Shown here one piece after another: positions 43,396 through 51,789 of a DNA stretch of 64,000 bases. The notes beneath the pieces are model-generated. The model was not told where the DNA came from and made no database searches. It was given only the letters and a program-made list of their open reading frames with translations. This stretch comes from Bremerella sp. JC817 (GTDB taxonomy: Bacteria; Planctomycetota; Planctomycetia; Pirellulales; Pirellulaceae). Numbering within the stretch: position 1 is the stretch's first letter; every line of letters starts with the position of its first letter. The DNA lies in contig NZ_JBFEFG010000259.1 of assembly GCF_040718835.1 (NCBI RefSeq), positions 186,001 through 250,000 on the forward strand, in the 5' to 3' direction. The position numbers were made by a program, and so were the translations under genes.

Positions 43396-43970
43396 AACGT
43401 TGCTCCTTGTCTTGTAGCCTTCGCAAACAGTTCCGGTTCTTTGACTGTGAGGAGGCCATTTACCGACTTAGCAATTAGCTCCGGTGGGTATTCTATTGAA
43501 TTATAGATTCCAAAGCTGGAGACAATCGATCCATATTCCCGAAAGAAATTGCGGAGGCCTGCCTTGTATCTACGCCGGATATCTGGCTCTGGAATGTTGT
43601 GTCCTCCTTGGCGGACCCGATTCCTTACACGGCTGACGGCAATCTCTTCATCAGGAAGCCAAAGAAACGAAATTTCAATTGTATAACCACGATCCATCAG
43701 CTGCTTGAATCGTCGTAAATAGTTGCGTCCCGATAGCGTAGTCTCAATGCTAAAGGTCGCACTCTGAGCGACTAGCGAATCAAACTGCTGAAGCATAAGA
43801 CGAGCAGCTTTATAATTCTGGGATTCGGGCTCTTCATGCGATAAGTCCAATGCGATCAAATCGGCATTCAGGAATATCTGACAGTCAGCGTACGTTGGCA
43901 AATATCTCGTAGCAAATGTCGTCTTTCCGGCACCGTTGGGCCCAGCGATAACGTACAGCGTTGGTTCCAT
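43392..43970 (-). CDS. Zeta-toxin-like P-loop kinase
   Basis: 192 residues. Walker A is AGPNGAGKTTFAT (residues 9-21); the zeta-type FLNADLIALDLS segment supplies the conserved acidic residue, and SIETTLSGRNYLRRFKQLM and RVRNRVRQGGHNIPEPDIRR match the AAA/zeta branch common in bacteria. Classical zeta toxins phosphorylate UDP-N-acetylglucosamine or related precursors; whether this branch is toxic is unknown. The coding stretch looks AT-richer than its neighbours, which could reflect transfer (visual impression only). It lies 3 bp after the LOG-family gene, so it shares that strand's operon. Confidence 0.8.
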   Translation of the reverse strand: MEPTLYVIAGPNGAGKTTFATRYLPTYADCQIFLNADLIALDLSHEEPESQNYKAARLMLQQFDSLVAQSATFSIETTLSGRNYLRRFKQLMDRGYTIEISFLWLPDEEIAVSRVRNRVRQGGHNIPEPDIRRRYKAGLRNFFREYGSIVSSFGIYNSIEYPPELIAKSVNGLLTVKEPELFAKATRQGATL

Positions 43971-43973
43971 AGC

Positions 43974-44567
43974 TCATGTCTCCGAGCGATCGATCCAGCG
44001 GGTTTTCTGGTGGGGATGGGCTTCGGTGAGCAGTCGCAGGACTTCAGCGGGATCGTGCGAGGTTAGCAGGAGCTGGCGGTTTTCTTCCGACATGAAGCCT
44101 TCGTCGGTCGCTTCGTCCAGCATGGTTAGCAGGGGATCGAAGAAGCCGTCGACATTCAGCAGGCCGCATGGTTTGGTGTGGAAGCCTAGCTGAGCCCAGG
44201 TGATCACCTCGAACAACTCTTCCAGCGTGCCATAGCCGCCTGGTAAGGCGAGAAAGCCATCGGCCAGGTCGGCCATCTTGGCTTTTCGCTGATGCATCGA
44301 GTCGACCACGATCAGGTTGGTCACGTCGTGATGGGCCAGCTCGCGATCGACCAGGGCCCCTGGGATCACACCAGTTACCTCGCCGCCAGCAGCCAAGGCC
44401 GCATCGGCGATCGCGCCCATGATTCCGACCTTGCCGCCACCATATACCAGGTGAATGTTCTGCTCGGCCAGCAGTCGCCCAAGTTGCTGCGCGACCTCAA
44501 CGAAAACGGGTCGGCTACCAGAGGCCGACCCGCAAAATACACATAAGTTTTTCATGCTGGGTGCCAT
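43974..44567 (-). CDS. LOG-family phosphoribohydrolase (TIGR00730)
   Basis: 197 residues from MAPSMKNLCVF; an ATG four codons later (44555) is an equal candidate. LOG signatures are CVFCGSASGSRPVF, YGGGKVGIMGAIADAAL and the catalytic-site motif LPGGYGTLEELFEVITW. Family members cleave nucleoside 5'-monophosphates (cytokinin riboside or AMP) to base and ribose 5-phosphate. In bacteria it is often a nucleotide-salvage enzyme; a cytokinin role should not be assumed. DUF3500 lies 25 bp upstream and the zeta-like gene 3 bp downstream. Confidence 0.9.
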   Translation of the reverse strand: MAPSMKNLCVFCGSASGSRPVFVEVAQQLGRLLAEQNIHLVYGGGKVGIMGAIADAALAAGGEVTGVIPGALVDRELAHHDVTNLIVVDSMHQRKAKMADLADGFLALPGGYGTLEELFEVITWAQLGFHTKPCGLLNVDGFFDPLLTMLDEATDEGFMSEENRQLLLTSHDPAEVLRLLTEAHPHQKTRWIDRSET

Positions 44568-44592
44568 TCGTTCGTGGGCGCCCGGCGAGTTC

Positions 44593-45627
44593 TTACTTCG
44601 CTTCCAAAGCGAAGTCGCCTCGCATGTCACGCCACACGCAGTGGATATGGTTCGCCGGATTGCCAGAGACATCTGGTTGTGCGTTGACGAACTCAATTAA
44701 AAACGTTTTTCCCTGAACGCGATAGTAATGGGGAATCCCATCCTTGTAACCGCCAGCCCAGGCGAAGTGAATGTTGTTCCAACCGGCCGCTTCCAGATCG
44801 GCGTAACGCTTAGCTGCCACGTCGGCTGGCATCGCCGAAACATAGACATCGATCAGCTTCTTCAGCGTCGCTTGCTGATCGGCGGTCAACTTGCCATAGG
44901 CGATTCCTTCCGGAGCGGTCAGCGGAGGATGAGGTTCGCCGGCGTTACGAATTTCGGAAGGGCACTTGTCGGCGATCACGGCGACTTCTTTTTGTTCCGC
45001 GGAAAGCGAGTTGGCCAGCTCGAAACCGAGAGCTTCTTCGTCACGCAGAACGGCCATGCCCTTTGGGTAACCATCCAGCACGCTTTGCTTGACGACGGCT
45101 GGGTTGGTGGCGAAGAACTGCGGTGTCGATGAAACGACCTGGTCTCCTTCGACGACGAAGTTCAGCGAAAGGTGATGTCCTTCAAAGCTCAAGCCCCAAC
45201 GGCTCCCTTCTTTGGGTTCGCCAAAGATGGTGACGTAGTAACGTTCGGTGTCGCGGATCGGTCCCGACTTCTGCACATGCTTCAGCAAGGCTTCCAGCGA
45301 GATGATTCCGGTCGTCTTGTCGTAACCAACCTGGCTCAAGGCCGACTTCAACAATGCATGCGTCATTTCGCGCTGCTGCGAAGTCATGAACTTCATCTGC
45401 AGGCCTTTGCGTTCATCTTTGGGGATGAAGTGCCACCCCAGACGCTGCTCGGCTTCGTAAGGATAGAGCATCGTCTTGCGCTGCTCGGCATCGAGAGATT
45501 CGACCAGGGCACCGGCCGACGCGGTCATCTTTTCGCCGGAGCTGGCCAGACGAAAATAGGTGTAAGCCGAGGTAACCGTTACCAGGGCAAGCATTAGCGA
45601 ACAGACAGCAAGCAGACTTTTTCGCAC
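44593..45627 (-). CDS. Secreted DUF3500-family protein
   Basis: 344 residues from a GTG with AAAGGA about 6 nt upstream. The signal peptide is SLLAVCSLMLALVTVTSAYT. The body is YEAEQRLGWHFIPKDERKGL, GEPKEGSRWGLSFEGHHLSLNFV, ELANSLSAEQKEVAVI, and the C-terminal GYKDGIPHYYRVQGKTFLIEFVN with CVWRDMRGDF. The block EGHHLSLNFV and the ending are typical of DUF3500, secreted proteins of unknown function common in planctomycetes. A frame 37 codons longer exists. It is divergent from the esterase gene. Confidence 0.85.
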   Translation of the reverse strand: MRKSLLAVCSLMLALVTVTSAYTYFRLASSGEKMTASAGALVESLDAEQRKTMLYPYEAEQRLGWHFIPKDERKGLQMKFMTSQQREMTHALLKSALSQVGYDKTTGIISLEALLKHVQKSGPIRDTERYYVTIFGEPKEGSRWGLSFEGHHLSLNFVVEGDQVVSSTPQFFATNPAVVKQSVLDGYPKGMAVLRDEEALGFELANSLSAEQKEVAVIADKCPSEIRNAGEPHPPLTAPEGIAYGKLTADQQATLKKLIDVYVSAMPADVAAKRYADLEAAGWNNIHFAWAGGYKDGIPHYYRVQGKTFLIEFVNAQPDVSGNPANHIHCVWRDMRGDFALEAK

Positions 45628-45802
45628 GGTAAGTCCTTTGGCGGGGGTGGGCAAGCGGGTAGGATTTAGGGAAAGGGATTCTGCGATATTTTGGTTTTGC
45701 AGAGAATATAAATTACCATGAGCCCTGGCGAAATGCATCCCGCCAAGTCTCTTTTCCCACCAAACTGACTCCTTTCCCCCTTAAAGCTCGCTGGAGAACA
45801 TC

Positions 45803-46693
45803 ATGCTGAAACACCTGTCGCTGGGCTGCCTGGTCCTGCTGCTTTCTTCGCTGACTGCCTTTGCCGCCGACGGCAAGAAGGGTCCTCTGTGGCCGGAAGG
45901 TGCCCCAGGCGCCAAAGGTACCGCCGAGAACGACATCCCCACGCTGACGGCTTACCTGCCTGCTTCCGAAATCAACACTGGCTGCGCGATCGTTGTCTGC
46001 CCAGGGGGTGGCTACGGCGGCCTGGCGATCGGTCACGAAGGTTTCGAGATCGCTGAATTCTGGAACAATCTTGGCGTCGCCGCCTTCATCCTGGAATATC
46101 GTCACGCAGGACGTGGCTATCAGCATCCTGCTCCGCTGCAAGATGCACAGCGTGCCATCCGCACCGTCCGGGCACGTTGGGAAGAATATGGTATCGACCC
46201 GAACCGCGTCGGCATCATGGGCTTCTCGGCAGGTGGTCACCTCGCGTCATCGGCTGGTACCCACTTCGACGCCGGCAAGCCAGACGCTGCCGATCCTGTC
46301 GAACGCGTGAGCTGCCGACCTGACTTCCTGATCTTGTGCTACCCGGTGATCGCTTTCAACCAGCCATTCACCCATCGTGGTTCGCAGAAGAATCTGCTGG
46401 GCGCCGATGCCGACGAAGAGCTGACCAAGTCGATGTCGAGCGAACTTCAGGTCACTTCGGAAACCCCACCGACCTTCCTCTTCCACACCACCGAAGACAC
46501 CGGCGTGCCACCACAAAACAGCATTGTGTTTTACCTGGCCTTGGTGAAGCACAAGGTGCCCGCGGAACTGCATGTGTTTGAAAAGGGCCGTCACGGCATC
46601 GGCCTGGGCAAGGCGGTCGCCGGTACGTCGGCCTGGCCTGAACTGGCCCACAACTGGCTGAAAGTTCGCGGCCTGCTTTCCGACAAGAAGTAA
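45803..46693 (+). CDS. Secreted alpha/beta hydrolase, acetyl-xylan esterase/BD-FAE-like
   Basis: 296 residues. The signal peptide is LKHLSLGCLVLLLSSLTAFA. The oxyanion stretch CPGGGYGGLA, the nucleophile elbow GIMGFSAGGHLAS (Ser), LFHTTEDTGVPP (acid residue) and KGRHGIGLG (His) make a complete triad. This pattern matches secreted carbohydrate esterases of the BD-FAE type, which deacetylate or de-feruloylate plant or algal polysaccharides; the real substrate is unknown. It starts a single-gene unit divergent from DUF3500 and closed by a strong terminator. Confidence 0.85.
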   Translation: MLKHLSLGCLVLLLSSLTAFAADGKKGPLWPEGAPGAKGTAENDIPTLTAYLPASEINTGCAIVVCPGGGYGGLAIGHEGFEIAEFWNNLGVAAFILEYRHAGRGYQHPAPLQDAQRAIRTVRARWEEYGIDPNRVGIMGFSAGGHLASSAGTHFDAGKPDAADPVERVSCRPDFLILCYPVIAFNQPFTHRGSQKNLLGADADEELTKSMSSELQVTSETPPTFLFHTTEDTGVPPQNSIVFYLALVKHKVPAELHVFEKGRHGIGLGKAVAGTSAWPELAHNWLKVRGLLSDKK

Positions 46694-46762
46694 TCGCAGC
46701 CTTCCAGAAGCAGCGTTAATCGCGCCGCTTCCCATGCGGTTACTACTGGAAATCACCATGGA

Positions 46763-46816
46763 GATCGACAGTGGCCAGCAGACTCTACATCTGCTGGCAC
46801 CTGTCGATCTTTTTTT
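46763..46816 (+). terminator. Intrinsic terminator after the esterase gene
   Basis: GATCGACAG...CAGCAG pairs with CTGCTG...CTGTCGATC (about 17 pairs with a 2-nt internal mismatch) and is followed by T7. Confidence 0.9.
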
Positions 46817-47176
46817 GTGCGCCGATACCAACGCGGTCCAACAGGTTTGGGTTTCCCGCAGCTTTGCGGACGATGGTGACGGCCGAAGCGACTCGTTCCC
46901 TGGAAACTGAATCGTGTACCTGACTGATTTGCCACCGCCGGCGGCTTGCCGCGCCCCGAATCGGACTTTAGTTAGCGACATGATCGTGAAGCTCGCTCCA
47001 AGCAGTTCCCGGGTGTCAGGTCCGCAGGCCGATTGATTGCTGCAATCGTTATCAGCAGCAGCCTGCCCCCCCGAAAACCTGGCATCGCAGTACCAGATTT
47101 TGTTGGGTGCGACGGCCTAAACCGTAAGCTTTCACAGACACGAGGCTACTGACAATCCTTGGACAGCAAAAAAGTG
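46817..47176. other. Intergenic region upstream of the CBS-domain gene
   Basis: About 360 bp with no convincing gene; a minus-strand frame across it lacks signals and would traverse the terminator. A GCTGC/GCAGC inverted repeat occurs near 47043. The promoter for the CBS gene is expected here but is not identifiable. Confidence 0.4.
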
Positions 47177-48073
47177 ATGTTTGTGAATCAATCGTTTCTT
47201 AGCCACGGACTCGACTCGCTGGTCACCTTCAACCCGATCAGCATCCATAGCGATACGCAGCTAGGCGAACTACTGGAACGGCTTTATTGCACCGGCATTC
47301 ATCATTGGCCGGTGGTCAATTGCCATCATCAAATCCTGGGGATGGTGACCGACCGCGATATTATTCGCTTCTTCAAGTCGCACCGGCTAAGAAACCATGC
47401 AAACCAGGGGGCTCGCGACGAATATCGGTTTCCAGTCACCGACTGCATGACCACGCAGGTCGAAACGATCGCCGCAGATGGCGACGCCTTAGAAGCGCTC
47501 GAACGAATACTCTCACACCACTTTCATGGCTTGCCGGTGTTGAATGGGGATTCGCTTTGCGGACTGGTCACCACCAGCGACTACATCCGCGAATTCGCAT
47601 ACAGCTCGCATCCGACGCGTGATGCTACCGTCGGGCAGGTCTACGACGATTCGCCGACAGTCGTCGACAGTCACATGCTGATTACCGATCTCTATGAAAA
47701 GCTCATCCGCGAACGTCTGGAATACGTTCTGGTGACCGAAGGTGAATGTGCCCTGGGCGTGGTGACCGTGCGGGATGTCAGCTTCCATCTTTGCCGACAA
47801 TTGGCCCACTCGGCCTTCGATCCGAACCATGAAGATACCCGGCGCGCCGTCGACATGGTGAAGTCGACGAGCTGCGTGCGCGTGAGTGCCGACCTGGGAC
47901 ATGTGGCGACGATTTTGATGGAACAGAATATCCGCGCGACGATGGTCTGCCCACGTGGTTCCGAACCAGCCGGCGTGATCACCGAAGAACAAATTCTGGG
48001 CATGCTATGCCAACAGGAACGGATCTTGAACCTGGCTGCCAATTCGCCAGGTTCGGTCCGATCAATTCTCTAG
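47177..48073 (+). CDS. Four-CBS-domain protein
   Basis: 298 residues from the ATG; a TTG six codons earlier is the alternative start, and neither has a strong Shine-Dalgarno sequence. Four CBS motifs are visible in two Bateman pairs: LLERLYCTGIHHWPVVNC...GMVTDRDIIRFF; ALERILSHHFHGLPVLNG...LVTTSDYIREFA; LYEKLIRERLEYVLVTEG...VVTVRDVSFHL; and VATILMEQNIRATMVCPRG...VITEEQILGML. CBS pairs bind adenosyl ligands and regulate attached or partner proteins. No enzymatic domain is fused. The last 12 bp overlap the end of the convergent coiled-coil gene. Confidence 0.85.
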   Translation: MFVNQSFLSHGLDSLVTFNPISIHSDTQLGELLERLYCTGIHHWPVVNCHHQILGMVTDRDIIRFFKSHRLRNHANQGARDEYRFPVTDCMTTQVETIAADGDALEALERILSHHFHGLPVLNGDSLCGLVTTSDYIREFAYSSHPTRDATVGQVYDDSPTVVDSHMLITDLYEKLIRERLEYVLVTEGECALGVVTVRDVSFHLCRQLAHSAFDPNHEDTRRAVDMVKSTSCVRVSADLGHVATILMEQNIRATMVCPRGSEPAGVITEEQILGMLCQQERILNLAANSPGSVRSIL

Positions 48074-49333
48074 CAGCGTCAAGCGTTCAACTTCCAGCGG
48101 GAAGTCGGCGTAAGTCCGGATACTGCTTGCTTTAGCATTGAGCACACGCACTTTTGCCGTGTTGCCGGTAGGTGCCCGGTTGTTTCGCCGGGACTCGAGC
48201 GTGAGCCGTTTCTCGGCACGTTCCAAGTCTTGCTTGCGGTCGGCATGCTGCTTGATCTCGGCTTCAAAACGCTGCTGCGTTTGCAAGCGTCGGGTTTGCA
48301 ACACATCGCGGCTTGAAACCAGCCGGCGGCCTTCCGCTTGAACCTGGGCCAGGTCCCGTTCGTAATCGCCGACCAGGCGTTCCAGACGAAAGATTTCGCG
48401 GTCAAGTCGATCTTTACGGACCGGATCGTTGGTCTCTCGCTTTTCTTCGCTCAATCGGAAGATATCGTCGAACAAGATTGAAAGCTCGCGGCGAATCACA
48501 CGCTGCTGGGCTTCCAACTGCGAGATCGAAACTTCCAGCGGCCCCAGCAGTTGACCCAGACGCTGATCTTCCTGCATCCATTGGCTGCGTAGTTGTTCGA
48601 TCTGATCGGTTGCTTGCTGCTGATCGACTTCGATTTGCGTGCGGCGAATTTCGATCTGCTGCTGGTTCTGCATCTTCTCGAGCTGCTCTTTCTGCATCGC
48701 GTCGTCCTTCGCATCTTGCTGCTGCGTGGTCGACGTGGTGAACAGCGTGGCGACATCTTGATAGTTGTTCTCGAACTCGACGGCGCGCTCGCCAACGAGA
48801 ACCGGCTTGATCATGTCACGCGATCGCTGCACCAGGGCGGCCGAGACATCGCCGGCTCGTGGTCCTTCGTAGAAAGCAAACAAGCGGCCCAGCAGTCGAA
48901 TGGTTTCGCGAACGCGTTCTTCGTCGTCGCCGACCAGTTCTGCCGGCGGAAGCTCTTTACTGAGGCGTTGGGTCTGCACCAGGGCGGCATCGAATTTGTC
49001 TTGCAGCGTCCGAACCCAAATCAAAGCTCGCCAACTGCGATAGTCCTTCGAGTCGACTTCGATGGCGGCCTGAAAGGTCGCGGCGGCATCGTCGTATTGA
49101 TGATGGCGAAGCAGCGCCAAGCCAGCCGCATATAGCGCCTCCGCGTCGCGAAGTCCTTTGGCTGTGTTCGTTGCCTGACGCACGGTCGCGATGCCGTCTG
49201 GGCCGACCTGCCAGCCATCGCGGAGCAATTCTTCGATGACCGCATGGGCATCATCCGCGGTCGCCATGCCTGGCATCACGCCCAGCATTACCAGCACCGC
49301 CCCAGTTGTCATCCAGCGGGAAAGCCACGCCAT
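48062..49333 (-). CDS. Periplasmic TPR and coiled-coil protein
   Basis: 423 residues. A signal peptide (MTTGAVLVMLGVMPGMATAD) is followed by TPR-like helices (about 60-125; LYAAGLALLRHHQYDDAAAT, FQAAIEVDSKDYRSWRALIW) and a long charged coiled coil (about 205-395, Gln/Arg/Glu-rich, for example MQKEQLEKMQNQQQIEIRRT). The last part (RVLNAKASSIRTYADFPLEV) is ordered and may be a small beta unit. I recognise no named family. A role in envelope organisation is possible but not shown. It ends overlapping the CBS gene stop. Confidence 0.75.
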   Translation of the reverse strand: MAWLSRWMTTGAVLVMLGVMPGMATADDAHAVIEELLRDGWQVGPDGIATVRQATNTAKGLRDAEALYAAGLALLRHHQYDDAAATFQAAIEVDSKDYRSWRALIWVRTLQDKFDAALVQTQRLSKELPPAELVGDDEERVRETIRLLGRLFAFYEGPRAGDVSAALVQRSRDMIKPVLVGERAVEFENNYQDVATLFTTSTTQQQDAKDDAMQKEQLEKMQNQQQIEIRRTQIEVDQQQATDQIEQLRSQWMQEDQRLGQLLGPLEVSISQLEAQQRVIRRELSILFDDIFRLSEEKRETNDPVRKDRLDREIFRLERLVGDYERDLAQVQAEGRRLVSSRDVLQTRRLQTQQRFEAEIKQHADRKQDLERAEKRLTLESRRNNRAPTGNTAKVRVLNAKASSIRTYADFPLEVERLTLLEN

Positions 49334-49465
49334 CCTATTGCTCCCGAGACCGCAAACGAGAAGAGTTTCAACGAAAAGGCCCTCCGAGAGAGGACCATTC
49401 GTATCGTAAGGACGATCTACAGGATTGACAAGAAACTTTTAGATTTCGCCGAGAGTTGTGCGTTA

Positions 49466-50350
49466 TTAGGCGATTTTCGCCGGATCGAACAGCAGCGGAA
49501 AGAACTGTCCCTGCATCTTCTCTCCGGCAGCGATCGGCGGAACTCCGGTCAACAGTTCTTCGTTCTTATCGCTCATCACACCATCGCGGATGGCGTTGAT
49601 CACCGTTGCCCGGCGTGGTCGATCGATTCGATTTTCAAATGAACCATGCACGGTCAGCGGATGGTGGAACGTCGCTTCGCCCGCTTTCAGTTCAGCAGGC
49701 ACCGGATGCTGGAACTGTTCCCACTGCTCGTCAGTCAGCACTTCGCGGATTGCTTCCATGTTGCCGGCCAGCCCAGTGATCGGCAGCAAATTCCAGCGAT
49801 GGCTGCCGGGAATATACTGCACGCAGCCGTTGTCGTTGGTCGCATCGTCCAAGCCAATCCAGCAGGTGAGGTGAGCGACCGGCTTCGTTCGCGTCCAATA
49901 GCTGTAATCTTGATGCCAGGCGACCACGCCACCATGGTGGGCCGGCTTGCAGAATAACTGGTCGTGCCAGAAACGGACCGGGCCTTCCAGCAACTGGCTG
50001 GCCGCCATCACAAACGCCGGCGACCACAACACATCGTGAAATGCCGGACGCAACCGCCACGCGCCCAGCGCATGAAACAGAACCGTTTCCGGGGTGGTCG
50101 ATTCGTTGGTGTGATACTCGTACCACAGATTCTGGCCTTCATGTTCGGGCTCGAAGAACTCGGCTAGTTCGGTCCGCAGTGTTTCGGTCTGCGTGGCATT
50201 CAAAATCGGAATGCCGGCCAGGTAACCATCCTGTTGGTACGAAGCAATTTGCTGATCGGTCAGGCGGTATTGATCCCAGCCAGTAGCATCGGTCGGCCAG
50301 GCAAACAAATCGGTGGCAAGTTCGTGCAGTTCAGACCAGTCGCGGGCCAT
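49466..50350 (-). CDS. Phytanoyl-CoA dioxygenase (PhyH) family protein
   Basis: 294 residues from [10 protein letters not shown]; a longer frame adds 15 codons. The Fe(II)/2-oxoglutarate motif is H146-x-D148 (WHQDYSYW) with distal H235 ([10 protein letters not shown]) and a nearby Arg ([10 protein letters not shown]). [20 protein letters not shown] is the usual PhyH core block. Such enzymes hydroxylate small molecules or CoA esters; planctomycete genomes have many and the substrate cannot be inferred from neighbours. It is on the same strand as, and about 130 bp upstream of, the coiled-coil gene. Confidence 0.88.
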   Translation of the reverse strand: MARDWSELHELATDLFAWPTDATGWDQYRLTDQQIASYQQDGYLAGIPILNATQTETLRTELAEFFEPEHEGQNLWYEYHTNESTTPETVLFHALGAWRLRPAFHDVLWSPAFVMAASQLLEGPVRFWHDQLFCKPAHHGGVVAWHQDYSYWTRTKPVAHLTCWIGLDDATNDNGCVQYIPGSHRWNLLPITGLAGNMEAIREVLTDEQWEQFQHPVPAELKAGEATFHHPLTVHGSFENRIDRPRRATVINAIRDGVMSDKNEELLTGVPPIAAGEKMQGQFFPLLFDPAKIA

Positions 50351-50464
50351 CGTGTAACACTCGCAGGAGAGAAGGATAAGGAAGGGAGGAGGCAAGACGC
50401 TTGGTTATCGCAGGCCCGCAGATAGAAATCAAGCATCGCTCGCCGCCCGATCAGTCACCGCACT

Positions 50465-51160
50465 TTAATGCGAATGATCATGATGATCGTGGTCGTGATC
50501 ATGATCGTGTCCATGCGCGTGGTCGTGACCATGGTCATGATCGTGCGAATGATCGGCGCTGCTTCCTTCCGGATGCAAGTCGTTGAAGTGGATATGCAGT
50601 TGCGGCCGGGCTTTCACCAGCTTCGAAACACCTTCATCGGTCAGCTTGGTATCGTCCGCGTAGAACGACTGAAGCTGCTCGAGTTGGGCGATCGAATCGA
50701 TCGAAGCGTCAGTGATCGGGCAGTGCAGCAGGTGCAAATACAAGATCGACTTGCTTTCGCCCACCTTCGCGATCGCCGCATCGGTAATGTTCGGCGAACC
50801 GATTCGCAGTAGTTCCAGATTCGGCAGGGCGGCAATCTTCGCAAGCCCTTCGTCCGTCAATTCACTGGCAGGCAGATTGACGATTTTCAGGCTTTCAATC
50901 GCGGCGATCTTTTCGGCTTCGGCATCGGTGATCGGCGTTTGATCAAGCCGCAGTTCGCGCAGCTTCAAGGTTGGTTCGAGATGCTGCAGTTGCTGCAGCG
51001 GTGCGACGGAATCTTTGACCTGAATGCTGTCCGTCGCGGCGGACGACACGTCGAGTAGCTGCCGTTCGAAGGTTGCCTCTGGCGGAGTATCGGGGTACGG
51101 CGGTACCTCTTCGCAACCAACGACGAACAACAAAATTCCAGCCAACAGCAAACGCAGCAT
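50465..51160 (-). CDS. LRR lipoprotein with histidine-rich C-terminal tail
   Basis: 231 residues from the ATG (a TTG three codons earlier is possible). The lipoprotein signal is MLRLLLAGILLFVVGCEE (Cys16). Leucine-rich repeats of the planctomycete TDEGL type follow (LRLDQTPITDAEAEKIAAI, LPASELTDEGLAKIAALPNL, SPNITDAAIAKVGE). The last 30 residues alternate His with Asp and Gly (DHSHDHDHGHDHAHGHD), a likely metal-binding tail for Zn, Ni or Cu. The tail also recalls His-rich metal-sensing or storage proteins, but no transporter gene is adjacent. Location: inner or outer membrane, facing the periplasm. Confidence 0.8.
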   Translation of the reverse strand: MLRLLLAGILLFVVGCEEVPPYPDTPPEATFERQLLDVSSAATDSIQVKDSVAPLQQLQHLEPTLKLRELRLDQTPITDAEAEKIAAIESLKIVNLPASELTDEGLAKIAALPNLELLRIGSPNITDAAIAKVGESKSILYLHLLHCPITDASIDSIAQLEQLQSFYADDTKLTDEGVSKLVKARPQLHIHFNDLHPEGSSADHSHDHDHGHDHAHGHDHDHDHDHHDHSH

Positions 51161-51197
51161 CGAAATCAATCCAGGGAAGGGGAGTCAACTTGGCAGG

Positions 51198-51647
51198 CTA
51201 ACCGCAACGGGGGCAACGGAGTCGATAGCGTGTCACGCCACCGCCGCGGGAAGTTCCCGATATCATAATCTCTCCGCAGCGAGGGCAGAAATCAGGCATC
51301 GTGTCGTCTTCGCCGTCGTCATCTTTCTGCTGGCAAGCCACGCAGATCTTGGTGTCAGGAAAGATCTCGAGACGTTCCGCCGGAATCGTGCGTTGGCATT
51401 GCTCGCAGACCCGGGCGTCCCCCCATTCTTCTTCCTCGTCGCGCGGGAGATCGATTCGCAGTCCGGTGCGACCACATTCGCCGCACACAAGCTTGCTGCC
51501 GCTGCGTTCGAACAGCTCTTCAATCAGGGACTGGTCTGGGTTTTCTTCCCGACGCAGCATCCCTTGCTGATGCAACAGCCGCAGCTTTTCGACAGTTCCA
51601 ACCAATCGATGCCAATGACAATCAGGACAGCTTATTTCTTTCAGCAT
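51198..51647 (-). CDS. Zinc-ribbon protein, TraR/DksA-like zinc finger region
   Basis: 149 residues with six CxxC pairs: SCPDCHWH, VCGECGRTG, VCEQCQRTIPAERL, ICVACQQKD, FCPRCGEIM and RCPRCG. The pair VCEQC...ICVAC with IPAERLEIFPDTK resembles the C4 finger of DksA/TraR, but the DksA coiled coil is absent. At least two zinc-binding ribbons are likely. The role may be in RNA or protein binding; I cannot assign it further. It lies about 40 bp upstream of the His-tailed lipoprotein gene on the same strand and may share its mRNA. Confidence 0.7.
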   Translation of the reverse strand: MLKEISCPDCHWHRLVGTVEKLRLLHQQGMLRREENPDQSLIEELFERSGSKLVCGECGRTGLRIDLPRDEEEEWGDARVCEQCQRTIPAERLEIFPDTKICVACQQKDDDGEDDTMPDFCPRCGEIMISGTSRGGGVTRYRLRCPRCG

Positions 51648-51789
51648 GGCAATTTGGGGGGCGATTTCGGCCGCTGCGACTAACCTATCGTTTTTGGCCT
51701 GCGGGGAAACTAGAATAGGGGATCACGTCTGCAGCCCCTTGGCAATCTAGTATTGTTGCAAAAATAACCCACCTCGGAGAGCACCATTC

